Shown one piece after another: positions 7,919 to 16,124 of a stretch of DNA of 64,000 nucleotides (position 1 is its first letter; each line of letters begins with the position of its first letter). The notes beneath the pieces are model-generated. The model was not told the origin of the DNA. It did no database searches and saw only the letters and a program-made list of their open reading frames with translations. The stretch is from positions 1 through 64,000 of the forward strand of contig NZ_BCVP01000010.1 in NCBI RefSeq assembly GCF_001591805.1. Direction: 5' to 3'. This DNA comes from Neobacillus novalis NBRC 102450 (GTDB taxonomy: Bacteria > Bacillota > Bacilli > Bacillales > Cytobacillaceae). The translations under genes were made by a program, and so were the position numbers.

Positions 7919-9202
7919 TTAACCGAACATAATATAGGCAATGGCTATATTAATGACACAAACACCCCATGTCCATGGTGCACCTGAAAGCAGGAAGCTT
8001 CTTGTATCTGTTTTTGTATAGTTAATTGACCACAAGTTCCAAGATTGAGTAGGACAAGCTGAAATATTCATTGAAATCGTTGGGATATACATTAATGGGA
8101 ATAAGAATGCCACTGGGATGTGAGCTACTCCTGTTAAAATCCCGATTGTTGCAGCACCAGCACCAAATACGGTTAATGGACCACGGAATAAACCAAGTGG
8201 AGCAATGACCATGAATAAAATGGCTACAGTTAATGTGCTGGTTGGCATGATTCCGCCTAAAATACTTTCAAAGAATGGTGAAACTGCTCCTGATACTTTA
8301 TTGAACATTGGAAGAATGAACAAGAAACCAAGTAAACCTGCAACGTCAACTACACCATCATAGAAGGTTTTAGAAATAATTTTTTCAGCATCTTTGTAAG
8401 ATCTAATTTTTCCAGTTATAAATAGCGCAAATAAAGCGGATACAATGAACGCCGGAATTGGCTGCCAATTAAATCCGATTGCAAGAACAACGGGCAATAA
8501 TGGAGTGATTAGCGCAATACCTGGTACGTTTTGTTCATTACTGCCTGAAGCTGTTGCAGCCCAAGCATGACTAACCTTTGATTTACGAAGTCTGACGGAC
8601 AACATGAGAATGACAATGAGTAATTGAACAGCCATCGCTGTAAAACCAAATTTCAAATAGCTTGCATCATATGGGAAATCTGTAAAGATCCCTTGCATTT
8701 GCTTAAATAACACGATGTTGACATACATACCGGAACCGACTGACATTAAGTACGCAGAAACAGCTAAGGATTTCGGTACACCTAGTGATAATAGAATTGG
8801 AAGAACAATAACCCCAATTGCTACAACAGCGCCAGCACCAAATGTACTTGTAAAAATTAGGCCCGTAACGATGGACAATAATACGGTTGTACCAAGAGGC
8901 TTGTCCCCGCCAAGTTCTACAGTCATACGGATAATCTTTGAAGCGACACCTGTTTTTACTAATACTTGACCAAACCAGCTACCAAAAACAACAACAACGG
9001 CCGTTGGCCCCCAGCTTTCCGGCCCGCCTTGGAAAATCTGCGTCATTGCTTGATCCCAAGTAATTTTTCCACCAATCATTCCAAGTGCTGACCAAATAAC
9101 AGCCATGATCAGGAATCCGATCATTAGGTTTCCACCTTTAACTGCATAAACGATAAATCCGATAAACGTAATTAGCAAAATGATACCAATTGTTAACGCC
9201 AT
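7919..9202 (-). CDS. Permease of the ion-transporter superfamily (GntP-like)
   Basis: A 427-residue integral membrane protein with about 11-12 hydrophobic segments and no cytoplasmic domain. The overall pattern, with duplicated halves and glycine-rich hairpins (FTSTFGAGAVVAIGVIVLPI in the first half and LFRGPLTVFGAGAATIGIL in the second), fits the IT superfamily of organic-anion carriers such as GntP. The substrate is not visible in the sequence. By position it should import the sugar acid or cyclic compound degraded by the operon. The ATG at 9202 is preceded by AGGAGG. Family placement moderate; role inferred from context. Confidence 0.72.
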   Translation of the reverse strand: MALTIGIILLITFIGFIVYAVKGGNLMIGFLIMAVIWSALGMIGGKITWDQAMTQIFQGGPESWGPTAVVVVFGSWFGQVLVKTGVASKIIRMTVELGGDKPLGTTVLLSIVTGLIFTSTFGAGAVVAIGVIVLPILLSLGVPKSLAVSAYLMSVGSGMYVNIVLFKQMQGIFTDFPYDASYLKFGFTAMAVQLLIVILMLSVRLRKSKVSHAWAATASGSNEQNVPGIALITPLLPVVLAIGFNWQPIPAFIVSALFALFITGKIRSYKDAEKIISKTFYDGVVDVAGLLGFLFILPMFNKVSGAVSPFFESILGGIMPTSTLTVAILFMVIAPLGLFRGPLTVFGAGAATIGILTGVAHIPVAFLFPLMYIPTISMNISACPTQSWNLWSINYTKTDTRSFLLSGAPWTWGVCVINIAIAYIMFG

Positions 9203-9288
9203 TATGTTTTCCTCCTAGTAAAATGTTTATCAATAGATACTTAACTGTTATTTGCGATCTGTTTGTTAGTAGTTTTGGGCATCGCCTC

Positions 9289-10023
9289 CTAAATTTCTAG
9301 CAGTTTTTGAATTTCTGAAACTAGTACTTCTTTTGTAGATATTGGATACTCAATGGCAGCCGGTAGATCCTTCGGCAGAATCTCGATGATTTTTTTCCAA
9401 TCCACTAGCCCTTCATTCAATAGTCTTGTATTTTTCTCTTTATCTATATCCTTTATATGAATATAAGTGACAAATGATTGAAGCAGTTTGGCATTTTCAA
9501 CAGGGTCTTCCCCTTGGAATAGCCAATTCCCGATATCGATGGTAAAGGTAATCGATCCGCCCAGTTGTTTAACCTCGGTCAAGAAATCAAAGATTTTTTG
9601 AGATCTTCCATTGCTTTCGGTTTGATCATTTTCAACGGTGATCTTGACTTTGTATTGTTCTGTCAACCTAGTAATCGTTTGCAAATCTCCGTCACCAAAT
9701 TGTTTATACTCGCCAATATTTAGTTTTATGCAGCGGCCATTCATGTCGAAAGCTTCCTTACAATACATTTCAAGCGATTCATATTTTAGTTGATGATTTT
9801 CATAGAGCACATCTGGCACAGAAAAAAAGATGTTCATTCCATACTGTTCTGATTTATTTTTAATATCCTGCAGTTCTTGGCGGTCTTTGATAAACTCTCT
9901 TCTAACTTCAATGTTTTTTACTCCGAGTTCATGAACCCAGTCGACCATTTCACTTTGAGGTACACCAGCTTGTAAATCTTCAAGATAGACAAGTGTATTA
10001 ATGACTATTTGATTCTTTTTCAC
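9289..10023 (-). CDS. Sugar phosphate isomerase/epimerase (AP-endonuclease-2-like TIM barrel)
   Basis: A 244-residue TIM-barrel protein of the xylose-isomerase-like family, which epimerise or isomerise sugars and keto-acids with a divalent metal. Likely metal ligands are the glutamate in KVKITVENDQTES (about residue 130), the aspartate in SITFTIDIGNWLF (about 160), the histidine in YIHIKDID (about 190), and a C-terminal glutamate in PAAIEYPIS. It lies between the aldolase and the permease. An 86-nt gap with no clear promoter separates it from the permease, and 12 nt separate it from the aldolase. Exact substrate unknown. Confidence 0.75.
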   Translation of the reverse strand: MKKNQIVINTLVYLEDLQAGVPQSEMVDWVHELGVKNIEVRREFIKDRQELQDIKNKSEQYGMNIFFSVPDVLYENHQLKYESLEMYCKEAFDMNGRCIKLNIGEYKQFGDGDLQTITRLTEQYKVKITVENDQTESNGRSQKIFDFLTEVKQLGGSITFTIDIGNWLFQGEDPVENAKLLQSFVTYIHIKDIDKEKNTRLLNEGLVDWKKIIEILPKDLPAAIEYPISTKEVLVSEIQKLLEI

Positions 10024-10035
10024 GTTTCCCCACTC

Positions 10036-10656
10036 CTACTGTAATGCGTGTAAAATCGTTTCACATCTTTCTTTCAATAGGTCCAGATTATCGACATGAA
10101 TCCCTTTGGTTAAATAGCCGCCTAATCCAACTGCAAAGGCACCGCTTTCAAACCACTCTTTAATATTCGAATCATCTACTCCCCCGGTCGGCATCATCTC
10201 AATAAATGGCATTGGCGCTTTAATTCCTTTGATCATTTTCATTGATACACACTCACCTGGGAATAATTTCACCACATCGCTTCCTGCCAAGTATGAACGA
10301 TAAGCCTCAGTTGGGGTAGCAGCCCCTAATGAGCAAAAAATCTCATGCTGTTTGCAATAGGAACCAACTTCTTCTACCACACAAGGAGAAACGATAAAAT
10401 CTGCTCCATTTGATACAGCTAATTCAGCTTGTTCCTTCGTTAAAACCGTACCTGCTCCAATTACGGCTTCCGGAAGTTCCGATTTCAGTGTATGGATTAG
10501 TTCTTCTGCTTTCGGAAGGCTGAAGGTAATTTCTAACGTGGTAATTCCCGAGTGTACGAGAGCTTTACAGATTTCTTTGGCTTCTTCCAGATCATTTCCA
10601 CGAATAACCGCGATGATTTTTCCTTGCAGCTTTGCCATGACTTCTTGTTTTTTCAT
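10036..10656 (-). CDS. kdgA: KDPG/KHG aldolase (bifunctional 2-keto-3-deoxy-6-phosphogluconate aldolase)
   Basis: A 206-residue class I aldolase that splits KDPG into pyruvate and glyceraldehyde 3-phosphate. The catalytic glutamate lies in TTLEITFSLP (about residue 43), the arginine in IAVIRGNDLEEA, and the Schiff-base lysine in SDVVKLFPGE (about residue 130), with the phosphate-binding MMPTGGVD loop near 153. Length is normal. It sits directly after the regulator gene, with a 3-nt gap, so regulator and aldolase are co-transcribed. With the KDG kinase it gives the lower half of a keto-deoxy-sugar pathway. Confidence 0.92.
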   Translation of the reverse strand: MKKQEVMAKLQGKIIAVIRGNDLEEAKEICKALVHSGITTLEITFSLPKAEELIHTLKSELPEAVIGAGTVLTKEQAELAVSNGADFIVSPCVVEEVGSYCKQHEIFCSLGAATPTEAYRSYLAGSDVVKLFPGECVSMKMIKGIKAPMPFIEMMPTGGVDDSNIKEWFESGAFAVGLGGYLTKGIHVDNLDLLKERCETILHALQ

Positions 10657-10659
10657 TTT

Positions 10660-11724
10660 TTAACCGCCTCCATTAATAGCTTTCGGATCTGTAGAGCCGC
10701 GTTTGACAAGCTGTGCCGGCAACTCTATATATTTGGGTTCGAATTCGCCTTGTTCTTTAATGCGCTCGATTAATAGCTTGGCAGATTGAACGCCGCACTC
10801 ATAGGATTCTTGTGTCAGAGTTGTTATTCCAGGGGGAATCAAGGACGCCCAACCCCAGTCATCAAATCCACATATTCCTAATTGAGGGGAGATTTCAATA
10901 TTTAGCCGTTGCATTCCATGTAGGACCGTTAATAGCGTCACGCCGTTAACAGTAAAAATAGCAGCCGGCTCACCCTTTGAAACGCTTACAAATTTCCTTA
11001 AACTATCATCTGTATTTTGAGGATCATCAAGTTCGACAACATAAGTAGTCAAATCTCCATCCATATTAAAAAACTTTCTCATGGCGTCCTTAAATCCTTT
11101 ATGACGCTGGTAACGGCTGCTAATAACCGTCATATCTTGGGTGAAAAACGCTACCCGTTTGTAGCCTTGCTCGTACAAATATTTCACCAAATCGAATGTT
11201 GCTTCATAATTATTAGTCGCTACCGTATCCAGCAGATTGGGCTTACTTAAACTGCGGTCGGTCAAAACAATTTTAATTCCTTCATTTTTTAGTGATAAAA
11301 GATAGTCATCATTTTTACCGGTTGTGTTAATAATTAAGCCATCTACTTTGTTATCCAATAATGATTGAATGCTTTCTATCTCATTAATCGAATCATTACC
11401 AATGTTTGCAAATAATACGTTGTAACCCAATTGCTTACAATAATCACTTATTCCTTTTAAAACAATCGATGAAAAAGGACTTCCAATATCGGCAATGGTA
11501 CAGCCAATAACACCCGAATTCTTCGCTTTTAAGCTTCTAGCGAGATTACTCGGTCGATAGCCTAATTGGGCAATGACGGTGCCGAGCAATTCCTTTGTTT
11601 CTTCCGACATATATTCATATTTACCGTTTAAATATCTGGAGACTGTTGTTTTGGATACGTTTGCCTTTTTGGCAACCTCATTGATAGTTACTCGAATTTT
11701 TTCCCCTTTAGCCTTATGACCCAT
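10660..11724 (-). CDS. LacI-family regulator of the sugar-acid operon (KdgR-like)
   Basis: A 354-residue LacI/GalR repressor. The N-terminal helix-turn-helix reads VTINEVAKKANVSKTTVSRY with a hinge helix SNLARSLKAKNSGVIGC, followed by a periplasmic-binding-type ligand domain (TDRS, GFDDWGWASLIPPGITTLTQ). I prefer the ATG at 11724, preceded by AAAAGGAG; an in-frame ATG at 11787 overlaps the first operator and has no clear ribosome site. It is the first gene of the operon. Three matching palindromic sites upstream make autoregulation very likely. By context the ligand is a keto-deoxy acid or its phosphate. Confidence 0.88.
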   Translation of the reverse strand: MGHKAKGEKIRVTINEVAKKANVSKTTVSRYLNGKYEYMSEETKELLGTVIAQLGYRPSNLARSLKAKNSGVIGCTIADIGSPFSSIVLKGISDYCKQLGYNVLFANIGNDSINEIESIQSLLDNKVDGLIINTTGKNDDYLLSLKNEGIKIVLTDRSLSKPNLLDTVATNNYEATFDLVKYLYEQGYKRVAFFTQDMTVISSRYQRHKGFKDAMRKFFNMDGDLTTYVVELDDPQNTDDSLRKFVSVSKGEPAAIFTVNGVTLLTVLHGMQRLNIEISPQLGICGFDDWGWASLIPPGITTLTQESYECGVQSAKLLIERIKEQGEFEPKYIELPAQLVKRGSTDPKAINGGG

Positions 11725-11773
11725 TTCATCAACCCAACTCCTTTTCTTTTGAAATATCGTGTTTATCGATTTA

Positions 11774-11787
11774 GTTAACCGGTTCAC
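11774..11787. promoter_or_regulatory. LacI-type operator 1
   Basis: GTTAACCGGTTCAC, a near-palindrome centred on CCGG and sharing AACCGGTT with the two sites upstream. It lies in the long leader of the sugar-acid operon. Confidence 0.65.
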
Positions 11788-11868
11788 AAAAAGACAATCC
11801 TGTTTAAATTCACTTTACAGTTGGGACTGAATGAATTTTAAGTGAATACTATATTTATCAGCTGGTCA

Positions 11869-11882
11869 CTCTCTCTCTCTCT
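11869..11882. repeat. CT dinucleotide run
   Basis: Seven CT units in a row, directly beside operator 2. Slippage here would change operator spacing. Confidence 0.7.
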
Positions 11883-11883
11883 T

Positions 11884-11900
11884 TAGAAACCGGTTTACAA
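11884..11900. promoter_or_regulatory. LacI-type operator 2
   Basis: TAGAAACCGGTTTACAA, identical over GAAACCGGTTTACAAA with operator 3. Its centre is about 111 bp from operator 1 and 106 bp from operator 3. Confidence 0.75.
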
Positions 11901-11989
11901 AAGGCAATTAATTAAATTCACTTCCAGGTTTTAGGTCTGATAAGTGAATATTTTCATCGGCAGCTGATAGCCATATACGTCAACTTTTT

Positions 11990-12006
11990 TAGAAACCGGT
12001 TTACAA
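11990..12006. promoter_or_regulatory. LacI-type operator 3
   Basis: TAGAAACCGGTTTACAA. This copy is about 45 nt downstream of the predicted transcription start, where a bound repressor would act as a roadblock. Confidence 0.75.
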
Positions 12007-12033
12007 AGATAGAAAAAAAATAATATTCAATCT

Positions 12034-12047
12034 TGTTACCGTTTTCA
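12034..12047 (-). promoter_or_regulatory. CcpA cre-like site
   Basis: On the minus strand it reads TGAAAACGGTAACA, matching the cre consensus TGWAARCGYTWNCW at 13 of 14 positions. It overlaps the predicted start of transcription, a usual position for catabolite repression. Confidence 0.6.
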
Positions 12048-12053
12048 TAAAAT

Positions 12054-12082
12054 AGTATATACCTATATTTTTAGAATATCAA
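12054..12082 (-). promoter_or_regulatory. Sigma-A promoter of the sugar-acid operon
   Basis: TTGATA (12077-12082), a 17-nt spacer and TATACT (12054-12059) on the minus strand. The predicted start near 12047 gives a leader of about 320 nt before the regulator ATG, holding the cre-like site and three operators. Confidence 0.7.
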
Positions 12083-12296
12083 GAAGGTTTACAAATTTTT
12101 TTAAAAGGTTCTTATTAGTCGTAGTATTATTGTGTTACTTATTCATCTGTTTATGGAGTTTATCCTTTTGAGGAAAAGACGTGATGGACATTTGGTGGGA
12201 GCACCTTTTATAGAAATGAGTAAACATTAAGGCTTCCGTACAAAATGTTAAAGGGTTCCTTTTTCGGGTGCTTTCTTATTAAAAGACACAAGAATT

Positions 12297-12330
12297 GACG
12301 TATGAATTGGCATACGTCTTTTCTTTATTT
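12297..12330 (+). terminator. Orphan terminator-like hairpin
   Basis: GACGTATG and CATACGTC pair around a 6-nt loop and are followed by TTTTCTTTATTT on the plus strand. No plus-strand gene precedes it. Confidence 0.45.
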
Positions 12331-12924
12331 ATCAAGGTTTCTACGAAATTCCATTAACTTTGACAAAGCAATTGACATCATTATTATGATGGTCAATAAG
12401 TATTGTACAATCAAAAAAGAGGGTCAAAACTTCTGTCATTTGCAGTGCCGTTTTGAGTACCCATTTTATTGATCTTTATAAGTTGGTCGATAAAAAGGAG
12501 CTGATTCCCGCTTCTAGAATTAAAAGTGTCCGCACTTATCGGTTGGGGGATCAGGTTAAGCACCCGAGCTGAAAAATAGACGGAAAAATTTCACCTAATT
12601 AGTGATTTTTATTAAAAAAGGCTTAAATAGACGGAGAGATTCCGCCTATTGACTCGAAAAACGTGAAAATGAGGGATTTTGCCTTGCATAACCGGAAAAC
12701 CTCACCTTATTTTCCTCAAAACGAGCTCTATTCTGCATTTAACCTGAAACTCTCCGCTTATTTTACTTTTGCTGGTTACTCGATTAAGGACAAGACATTT
12801 TATTTAAAAGGGAGTGAATCTTATCTCAAAAATCCAAGAGAACCTCATTTTGATGCATTACGGTGAACCATATCACAAGTAAGTGAGGTTTTATATAAAT
12901 CAGGTTTTTGTATTCCTAATAAAG

Positions 12925-12957
12925 AAACTCGCCATTTCTATGGCGAGTTTTCCTTTT
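12925..12957. terminator. Terminator downstream of butanediol dehydrogenase
   Basis: A perfect 11-bp stem, AAACTCGCCAT with ATGGCGAGTTT, and a 4-nt loop. T-rich flanks on both strands suggest it can work in both directions. Confidence 0.6.
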
Positions 12958-13110
12958 TTATATCCCAATAACGATGCCAATACAACTGTCATTTCGGCAC
13001 GTATTTTAAGAAAAGCACCTCAAAACGGAACCCTTGAACAAAATGTACAGAAGCCTTTTGCCTTGTTAGCATTTTTTCTACCATTTATTATGAAATGTAT
13101 ATTTCAGAAC

Positions 13111-14163
13111 TTACTTTTCTCCACTTAATTTTACTAAGATTTTTGCTTGAGATTTATCTTTCATCAAGGCTTCAAATCCTTTATTAACGATATCTTCTAA
13201 TTCAATGTGATCAGTAATCACAGGTGAAGGATCAATTTGGCCGCTTGCTATTAATTTGACAGTTGTTTCAAACACATCTGGCTCATAGGCAAGTGTTGAG
13301 ACCAAATGCACACCAGTAACAGTTAATTGCATTGGAGAGAACTCTACTGGTTTTTCAAAAATTGAAACGACAGTTACAACTCCACGGGCACGAGTGACTG
13401 CAATCGCTTGGTTAAAAGTCGGCGCAACTCCAGCAACCTCAAATGTACGGTCAACTCCGTCAGGATAAATGGATCTAATGTATTCAACTGGATTTTGTTG
13501 GCCTGAGTTGACAGCATGTGTTGCCCCAACCTCTTTAGCTTTTTGTAATCGAGTTTCTGATAAATCAAAAGCAAATATTTCTTTAGCACCTGCTGCTTTT
13601 GCTGCAATAATTGTAAGTAAACCGATAGGACCTGCGCCAAAGACAGCTACTGTTTCACCGAATTTCAATCCGGATTCCTTAATACCTTGAACAGCAACAG
13701 CTGTCGGTTCAATAAGAGCTGCATATTCTAAGGACAAATCTTCAGGAAGCTTAATAACATTTTTTTCATCAACAACAACTAAATCTGCAAATCCGCCATC
13801 GGAATTTAAACCGACAAAGCCAAATCCTTTATACATATCAATTAATGGATCCTTATGATTTCCACTAATAATTAAAGGATTTACTACAACCTTATCACCA
13901 GGTTTAAAACCACTCACTTCTGAGCCAACTTCTTCAACCACACCAGAGAACTCATGTCCCATTGTTAACGGTGCCTGCTTACCTGTTAAAGGATCCGGGC
14001 CATTTGCTGGAATAGTAATCGGTCCTACAGAATATTCATGTAAATCACTTCCACAAATCCCTGTCCAAGCAACTTTAATCTTTACTTGGTTACTAGAAAC
14101 TGTTGGAACATCACGGTCTTCCACTCGAATATCTTTTGCTCCATACCATACTGCTGCTTTCAT
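13111..14163 (-). CDS. bdhA: 2,3-butanediol dehydrogenase (zinc-dependent MDR)
   Basis: A 350-residue zinc alcohol dehydrogenase, most like BdhA, which interconverts acetoin and (R,R)-2,3-butanediol with NAD. Catalytic zinc ligands are visible in TGICGSDLHEY (Cys) and TMGHEFSGVV (His-Glu). The nucleotide-binding GAGPIGLLTI is near residue 180, followed by the acidic residue of FAFDLSETR, typical of NAD preference. The long insertion ITIPANGPDPLTGKQAPLTM is characteristic of butanediol dehydrogenases. I start it at ATG 14163, preceded by AGGAGGG; a start at 14211 would add 16 residues without a ribosome site. Single gene with its own terminator. Confidence 0.88.
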   Translation of the reverse strand: MKAAVWYGAKDIRVEDRDVPTVSSNQVKIKVAWTGICGSDLHEYSVGPITIPANGPDPLTGKQAPLTMGHEFSGVVEEVGSEVSGFKPGDKVVVNPLIISGNHKDPLIDMYKGFGFVGLNSDGGFADLVVVDEKNVIKLPEDLSLEYAALIEPTAVAVQGIKESGLKFGETVAVFGAGPIGLLTIIAAKAAGAKEIFAFDLSETRLQKAKEVGATHAVNSGQQNPVEYIRSIYPDGVDRTFEVAGVAPTFNQAIAVTRARGVVTVVSIFEKPVEFSPMQLTVTGVHLVSTLAYEPDVFETTVKLIASGQIDPSPVITDHIELEDIVNKGFEALMKDKSQAKILVKLSGEK

Positions 14164-14488
14164 CTTAAGAAGCCCTCCTAGCTTTGTACAGTCTTTGAAA
14201 ATATTATTCAATTAAAAGATTTAAGATGTAACACATGTGTTTACAATTAAATTATCACTCTAAATTTTTTAAAAGACAATTTATCTGCTCTTTGTCTCTC
14301 TAGTCGTTTTAGGAAGATGAGTCCACCTTCTTTTCTTTTTTTACAACATTTCGAACTTTAATTATGTAAAAAAGGATGAAGTTCAATGTGATTGGCAAAA
14401 ATGTACTATAATAAATATAGTAAACTTATAAATAATAGTTCAACATACTAGACAATATTGAAAAGAATAATGATTAAGGGGTAATAAA

Positions 14489-15793
14489 GTGAAAAAAAGG
14501 TTATTCAGCATAGTTAGCAGTATCCTTCTCGCCATCTCTTTAGCTGCCTGTCAGAGTACGCCAGCGCCAGCGAAAACAGCTGCGACTACGGACAAAACGC
14601 CAGTGAAAGAGACAAGTGAGGAAGTCAAGAAAGAACCCAATGACCAAGCGGTACAGACAAATTCGACCGCAGCCGGAAAGATGCAGGTTTATTATTTAGA
14701 TGTCGGACAAGGTGACAGTATTTATATTAAGACACCCAATGGCGATGACATATTAATAGACGGTGGGAACAACGATCGAGGCGATGATGTCGTCGCCTTT
14801 CTGAAGAAATACCATGTTGACGATCTAGAGGTCATGATTGCAACGCACCCTGATGCTGACCATATTGGCGGACTGGATACCGTCCTCCAAAATTTCGACG
14901 TCAAATCGGTTTATATGCCTAAGGTTACCCATACCACGAAAACATTTGAAGATTTTATCTTAGCTGTTAAAAATGAAGGATTAAAACTGAAGGAAGCGAA
15001 GGCCGGCGTGTCATTAGAGTTAGCAGGAGTGGATGCGGAGTTTGTTGGGCCTGTTACCAGCTACGGTGAGGATCTGAATTCTTCCAGTGCCGTATTAAAA
15101 ATGACATATGACAAAAACACGTTTCTATTTACTGGAGATGCGGCGGTCAAAGCCGAGCAGGATATGATTGCTTCGGGCACCGAACTGCAAGCAGATGTGC
15201 TGAAATTAGGCCATCATGGAGCCAATACATCAACGAGTGAAGCCTTTTTAACGAAGGTACAACCGAAATATGCGATTGTTTCGGCAGGTAAAAACAATCA
15301 ATATGGTCATCCAACCGCTGAAACGCTGCAAAAAATGCAGGCACATAACATCCAAGTATTCAGAACGGATGAACAAGGAACGATTATTGCGACCAGTGAT
15401 GGATCAACCATCACGTTTCATACAGATCCAGCCAAAATCGAACAGAATACGGTGAAAAACAATGCGAATGACACTCCTGCTAACCCAGCAGTCACACAAG
15501 CACCGCAGACAACAACAAGTCAAGCGGCCGCCACCGCTCTTAAAGCAAAAGTAGATAATCCGACTCCTGGCCAAAACGAAACGATTCATTTAGATATATC
15601 CGGTATGTCAGGTGCACCCTTTACAGCTGTTTTTCACTATAAAAGCAAGGACACCACGTATACCGGAACCGTTGGAACTACCTTACCGGTTAGAATCAGC
15701 CGAGCGGCGGCCGGATTTGAAGTGCTGATCGATATTACAGTTCAGGCAGATGGGAAAGAATATCAAACACAAACATCTTTTATTCCCCAATAA
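14489..15793 (+). CDS. Secreted metallo-beta-lactamase-fold lipoprotein (ComEC-type hydrolase domain)
   Basis: A 434-residue exported protein. The N-terminus is a lipoprotein signal with lipobox LAAC (Cys near 21), then a low-complexity Thr/Lys/Pro linker to about residue 60. The metallo-hydrolase domain follows: YLDVGQGDSIYI, the metal motif ATHPDADHIGGLD (HxDxDH), LFTGDAA and KLGHHGA, as in the C-terminal domain of ComEC. A C-terminal beta domain of about 90 residues (from VDNPTPGQNETIHLDI) has no family I can name. The GTG at 14489 follows AAGGGG. Such lipoproteins probably cleave phosphodiesters or nucleotides at the cell surface; the substrate is unknown. The DUF3006 gene follows after 12 nt. 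Confidence 0.82.
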   Translation: MKKRLFSIVSSILLAISLAACQSTPAPAKTAATTDKTPVKETSEEVKKEPNDQAVQTNSTAAGKMQVYYLDVGQGDSIYIKTPNGDDILIDGGNNDRGDDVVAFLKKYHVDDLEVMIATHPDADHIGGLDTVLQNFDVKSVYMPKVTHTTKTFEDFILAVKNEGLKLKEAKAGVSLELAGVDAEFVGPVTSYGEDLNSSSAVLKMTYDKNTFLFTGDAAVKAEQDMIASGTELQADVLKLGHHGANTSTSEAFLTKVQPKYAIVSAGKNNQYGHPTAETLQKMQAHNIQVFRTDEQGTIIATSDGSTITFHTDPAKIEQNTVKNNANDTPANPAVTQAPQTTTSQAAATALKAKVDNPTPGQNETIHLDISGMSGAPFTAVFHYKSKDTTYTGTVGTTLPVRISRAAAGFEVLIDITVQADGKEYQTQTSFIPQ

Positions 15794-15805
15794 GGAGTGA
15801 GTGAA

Positions 15806-16018
15806 GTGAAGCTGATCATTGATCGATTTGAAGGAGATCTAGTCGTTTGTGAAAAAGAAGATGGCACGTTTGTCGATATAAGAACGAACCGACTTCCTAG
15901 TGGCGCAAGGGTAGGCGATATCTTGGTAATGGATGGCGAGCATATTTCTGTTGATGTGACGGGAACTCAGGAGCGAAGAAAGCAAATTAATAAGTTAATG
16001 GAGGATATGTGGGAGTAG
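15806..16018 (+). CDS. DUF3006-family small protein
   Basis: A 70-residue protein matching DUF3006 (KLIIDRFEGDLVVCEKEDG, then a small beta fold). DUF3006 genes are commonly found next to metallo-beta-lactamase-fold hydrolases of the ComEC type, as here, and may be their partner. I choose GTG 15806, eight nt after AAGGAG. The in-frame GTG at 15797 overlaps that ribosome site. Function unknown. Confidence 0.8.
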   Translation: MKLIIDRFEGDLVVCEKEDGTFVDIRTNRLPSGARVGDILVMDGEHISVDVTGTQERRKQINKLMEDMWE

Positions 16019-16035
16019 GGGTTCCACCCCCTCCC
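16011..16035 (+). terminator. Terminator after DUF3006 gene
   Basis: GGGAGTAGGGG pairs with CCCCCTCCC just past the stop and is followed by ATTTTG. The T-run is short. Confidence 0.45.
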
Positions 16036-16060
16036 ATTTTGTATGATGTATTCTTTTCCT

Positions 16061-16110
16061 CACACAAAAAACACTTACAAAAGTTGAAAAAAACAACATT
16101 TTGAATGGTT
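16061..16110. repeat. 50-bp direct repeat, copy A
   Basis: CACACAAAAAACACTTACAA then AAGTTG-A(7)-CAACATTTT. A near-identical copy in the same orientation lies at 17475-17524. Each copy contains a terminator-like hairpin. The pair brackets the spore-surface genes. Confidence 0.7.
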
Positions 16111-16124
16111 ATAGGTGGTGCCAG

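Larger units (their letters stand above)
12121..13110. other. Gene-free stretch with degenerate GGAAA/TTCCGCC repeats
   Basis: I see no convincing gene here. From about 12570 to 12780 the DNA is a run of loosely related units (AATAGACGGAAAAATTTC, AATAGACGGAGAGATTCC, and later variants around CCGGAAAACCTC and ACTCTCCGCTTATTTT). The open frames across this stretch are low-complexity readings of the repeats. Confidence 0.5.

Noticed and set aside
12663-13128. Two open frames of 67 and 81 codons on the plus strand
   Set aside because: They are low-complexity readings of the degenerate repeat array and terminator and have no ribosome site or recognisable protein pattern.
14391-14412. Promoter TTGGCA with TATAAT before the metallo-hydrolase lipoprotein
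   Set aside because: A good TATAAT lies at 14407-14412, but the only -35-like hexamer is about 10 nt away, too close for a normal promoter.
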